Positions 32,140 through 34,118 of a stretch of 34,118 nt of DNA are shown here, piece by piece. The stretch covers positions 1-34,118 of the forward strand of contig CALVFH010000017.1 in NCBI GenBank assembly GCA_944326775.1. Reading direction: 5' to 3'. Source of the DNA: an uncultured Parabacteroides sp. Lineage in GTDB: Bacteria > Bacteroidota > Bacteroidia > Bacteroidales > Tannerellaceae. A model generated the notes under the pieces. It saw only the letters and a program-made list of their open reading frames with translations, was not told the DNA's origin and did not search any database. The position numbers and the translations under genes are program-made. Within the stretch, counting starts at the first letter, position 1. Each line of letters opens with the position of its first letter.

Positions 32140-33441
32140 ATGAAGTACTGGCAAAAAGACATTGAAACAATGAGCCGCGACCAACTGGCCGCGTTTCAAT
32201 TGGAGCGTTTAAAAAAATCAGTCAGACAAGCAGTCAAATCTCCTTTTTATAAAGAAGTTTTCCAAAAAAACGGATTAAGTCCAGAAGATATTCAGTCACT
32301 TGACGACCTCAGTAAAATACCCTTTACAACTAAAGATGATCTCCGTTCCCATTATCCTTTCGGACTGGTGGCTATTCCTTTGCAACAATGTGTCCGCCTG
32401 CATTCCTCAAGCGGGACTACCGGCAATCCCACAGTTGTCGTTCACTCTGCCCGCGATCTTTCTGAATGGGCCAACCAGGTAGCTCGCTGTATGTACATGG
32501 TCGGCTTGCGCGACACCGATGTATTTCAGAACACTTCCGGATACGGTATGTTTACCGGAGGTTTAGGTTTCCAATATGGTGCAGAACGTTTGGGTGCTCT
32601 AACAATCCCTGCGGCTGCAGGAAATACAAAACGACAAATCAAATTCATTACCGATTTTGGCACAACTTGTCTGCATATCATTCCAAGCTATGCAACCAGA
32701 TTGGCAGAAGTCATGTATGAAATGGGGATTGATCCACGTCGAGATACCAAATTACATACCATCTGCATCGGAGCCGAACCACATTCTGAAGAACAAAGAA
32801 AACGAATCGAACAATTACTTGGCGTAAAAGCATACAACTGTTTTGGTATGTCTGAAATGAACGGACCCGGCGTAGCTTTTGAATGCCCGGCTCAAAACGG
32901 ATTGCATATTTGGGAAGACAATGTCATTGTCGAGATTGTAGATCCTGTTACTCTTAAACCTGTACCAGATGGTGAAGTAGGTGAAATGGTATTGACCACA
33001 CTCAACCGTGAAGCCATGCCCCTACTCCGTTATCGCACACGCGACTTAACAGCTATCCTTCCGGGAGAATGTCCTTGCGGACGTACTCATAAACGATTAG
33101 CTCGTTTCAAAGGACGCAGCGATGATATGATTATTTTGAAAGGAGTCAATATTTTCCCAATCCAGATAGAAAAGATTTTGATGAAATTCAAAGAATTAGG
33201 CAGCAATTATCTGATTACAATCGAAACAGTTGGCAATAATGATGAAATGCTTATTGAAGTAGAATTAAGCGATCTCTTTACCGACGATTATACAGCTCTC
33301 CAGCGTTTATCTAAAGAAATCACTCGCCAATTGAAAGATGAATTGCTCCTGACCCCACGCCTTCGTCTCGTAGGAAAAGGCTCTCTCCCTGTACAAGAAG
33401 GAAAGGCTATTCGTGTAAAAGATCTCCGAAAACTTTGTTAA
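32140..33441 (+). CDS. paaK: Phenylacetate-CoA ligase family protein
   Basis: The 433-aa product is the usual length for this family when started at ATG 32140 (MKYWQKDIETMSRDQLAAFQ). Adenylation motifs are present: the P-loop RLHSSSGTTGNPTVVVHS, NCFGMSEMNGPGVAFECPAQ, a hinge LLRYRTRDLTAILPG with a CPCG pair, and SDDMIILKGVNIFPIQIEKI. The enzyme makes aryl-acetyl-CoA plus AMP and PPi in the cytosol. In gut Bacteroidales it is often found with indolepyruvate:ferredoxin oxidoreductase and an ACT protein, linking it to aromatic amino-acid fermentation. Here only the ACT partner follows (47-nt gap), so the substrate (phenylacetate or a related aryl acid) is inferred. Confidence 0.92.
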   Translation: MKYWQKDIETMSRDQLAAFQLERLKKSVRQAVKSPFYKEVFQKNGLSPEDIQSLDDLSKIPFTTKDDLRSHYPFGLVAIPLQQCVRLHSSSGTTGNPTVVVHSARDLSEWANQVARCMYMVGLRDTDVFQNTSGYGMFTGGLGFQYGAERLGALTIPAAAGNTKRQIKFITDFGTTCLHIIPSYATRLAEVMYEMGIDPRRDTKLHTICIGAEPHSEEQRKRIEQLLGVKAYNCFGMSEMNGPGVAFECPAQNGLHIWEDNVIVEIVDPVTLKPVPDGEVGEMVLTTLNREAMPLLRYRTRDLTAILPGECPCGRTHKRLARFKGRSDDMIILKGVNIFPIQIEKILMKFKELGSNYLITIETVGNNDEMLIEVELSDLFTDDYTALQRLSKEITRQLKDELLLTPRLRLVGKGSLPVQEGKAIRVKDLRKLC

Positions 33442-33488
33442 AAACAACACTCAAAGTTTCCATGTATAACATTTAAATTAAACAGCGT

Positions 33489-33917
33489 ATGACAGTAAAC
33501 CAAATTTCCATCTTTCTCGAAAACAAATACGGAAAGCTTTGCGAAGTGCTTGAATTGCTCTCTGCTGCCAACATTCGAATTATTGCAGCTTCCGTTGCCG
33601 ACACTTCGGACTATGGTATCCTTCGCATTATTGTAAATGATCCGCAACAAGCCTACAAGATTCTAAAAGACAATAATGTCAGTGCAAATCTTACCGATGT
33701 TTTAGCCATCGTTACTGGTTCCGAAGCAGGTAGCTTTGCTCATGCTTTAGGTTGCTTTACCCGTGCTGGTGTAAGTATTGAATACATGTATTGTTTTTCA
33801 TATGGAGAAAAAGCAATTCTCATCCTTCGAACCAACAATCGAAATGCAGCACGTGAGGTCATCCGCCGGCACGATTTAGGTTATTTATGCGAAAGCGACT
33901 TGATGAAATTAAAATAA
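33489..33917 (+). CDS. Tandem ACT-domain protein, likely amino-acid sensor paired with paaK
   Basis: The 142-aa product holds two ACT folds: residues 1-65 (QISIFLENKYGKLCEVLELL, then NIRIIAASVADT) and 68-142 (VLAIVTGSEAGSFAHALGCF, then AGVSIEYMYCFSYGEKAIL). There is no enzyme domain. ACT pairs bind amino acids, often aromatic or branched ones. Position after paaK suggests it senses phenylalanine or another aromatic acid and modulates the ligase or its pathway (inference). Confidence 0.9.
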   Translation: MTVNQISIFLENKYGKLCEVLELLSAANIRIIAASVADTSDYGILRIIVNDPQQAYKILKDNNVSANLTDVLAIVTGSEAGSFAHALGCFTRAGVSIEYMYCFSYGEKAILILRTNNRNAAREVIRRHDLGYLCESDLMKLK

Positions 33918-33955
33918 TAATTTTTTCTTTCTGTAGGTAGCAATCCTATAAAAAG

Positions 33956-33997
33956 CAGCCCCTTTAGTTTATCTTCAAAACTGAAAGGGGCTGTTTT
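33956..33997 (+). terminator. Rho-independent terminator after the ACT gene
   Basis: CAGCCCCTTTAGTTT (33956-33970) pairs with AAACTGAAAGGGGCTG (33978-33993) with one bulged base, followed by TTTT. It ends the paaK-ACT unit. Confidence 0.8.
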
Positions 33998-34061
33998 GGT
34001 AATAGCTCCTGAATGACAGGGCAAGAGTGTCAGACGACATAAGCCTGCCATATATACAAAA

Positions 34062-34089
34062 AGAGGGGACACCAGTCGGTGTCCCCTCT
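34062..34089 (-). terminator. Terminator of a convergent minus-strand gene beyond the right edge
   Basis: AGAGGGGACACC (34062-34073) and GGTGTCCCCTCT (34078-34089) form a perfect 12-bp stem with a 4-nt loop. On the minus strand it is followed by TTTTTG. Upstream on that strand one frame reads GYDW then TAA at 34104-34102, possibly the end of the next gene. Confidence 0.75.
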
Positions 34090-34118
34090 CCACTTAAGAC
34101 TTTACCAATCATAGCCAC

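Overview
The window looks like chromosome of a gut-type Bacteroidales bacterium (Bacteroides/Parabacteroides-like). The evidence is the TAnnTTTG -7 promoter boxes upstream of many genes, a hybrid two-component system (sensor, kinase, receiver and AraC HTH in one chain), a Bacteroidetes-type (T6SSiii) secretion cluster, and the block rpe / DHH phosphoesterase / DUF4827-like lipoprotein / phosphohexose mutase. The species cannot be fixed from sequence alone.

Left part (1-12,446, minus strand): a type VI secretion operon transcribed right to left. The order is TssH/ClpV, TssB, TssC, two clear Hcp/TssD tube proteins, two diverged Hcp-like proteins, a long VgrG (1152 aa) with an AT-rich C-terminal extension, a 595-aa coiled-coil/beta-helix protein, and a DUF4280 PAAR-like tip protein. 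Gaps are 18-95 nt. The TssH first ATPase domain has lost its Walker B and arginine-finger residues. No membrane-complex or baseplate genes (TssE/F/G/K/N/O/P/Q/R) lie in the window. Downstream is the start of an AAA ATPase gene with its own promoter.

Middle (12,447-15,416): a 519-base gene-free stretch holds five 22-bp repeat units (three direct, two inverted) that form a large hairpin. Next comes the wreck of a type III restriction-modification operon: a Mod gene that kept its reading frame after two internal deletions removing both catalytic motifs, an intact rhuM, and a Res gene broken just before its DEEH box. The wreck ends exactly at a 45-bp palindrome, the boundary between accessory DNA and core chromosome.

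Right part (15,417-34,118): mostly core genes. These are a FadL/OmpP1-type outer-membrane protein (minus); rpe, nrnA-like, DUF4827-like lipoprotein and glmM (plus); a small beta-barrel protein; a lipoprotein lytic transglycosylase; an operon uvrA / 73-aa unknown / yigZ / cobyric acid synthase; a 1360-aa hybrid two-component regulator (minus) that abuts the cobyric acid synthase tail-to-tail; and, divergent from it, phenylacetate-CoA ligase plus an ACT-domain protein. Two hairpin terminators close the window.

The most interesting material is the modular spike of the T6SS (long VgrG, separate beta-helix protein, DUF4280 tip, four tube paralogues, half-dead ClpV) and the decayed R-M island with its repeats.
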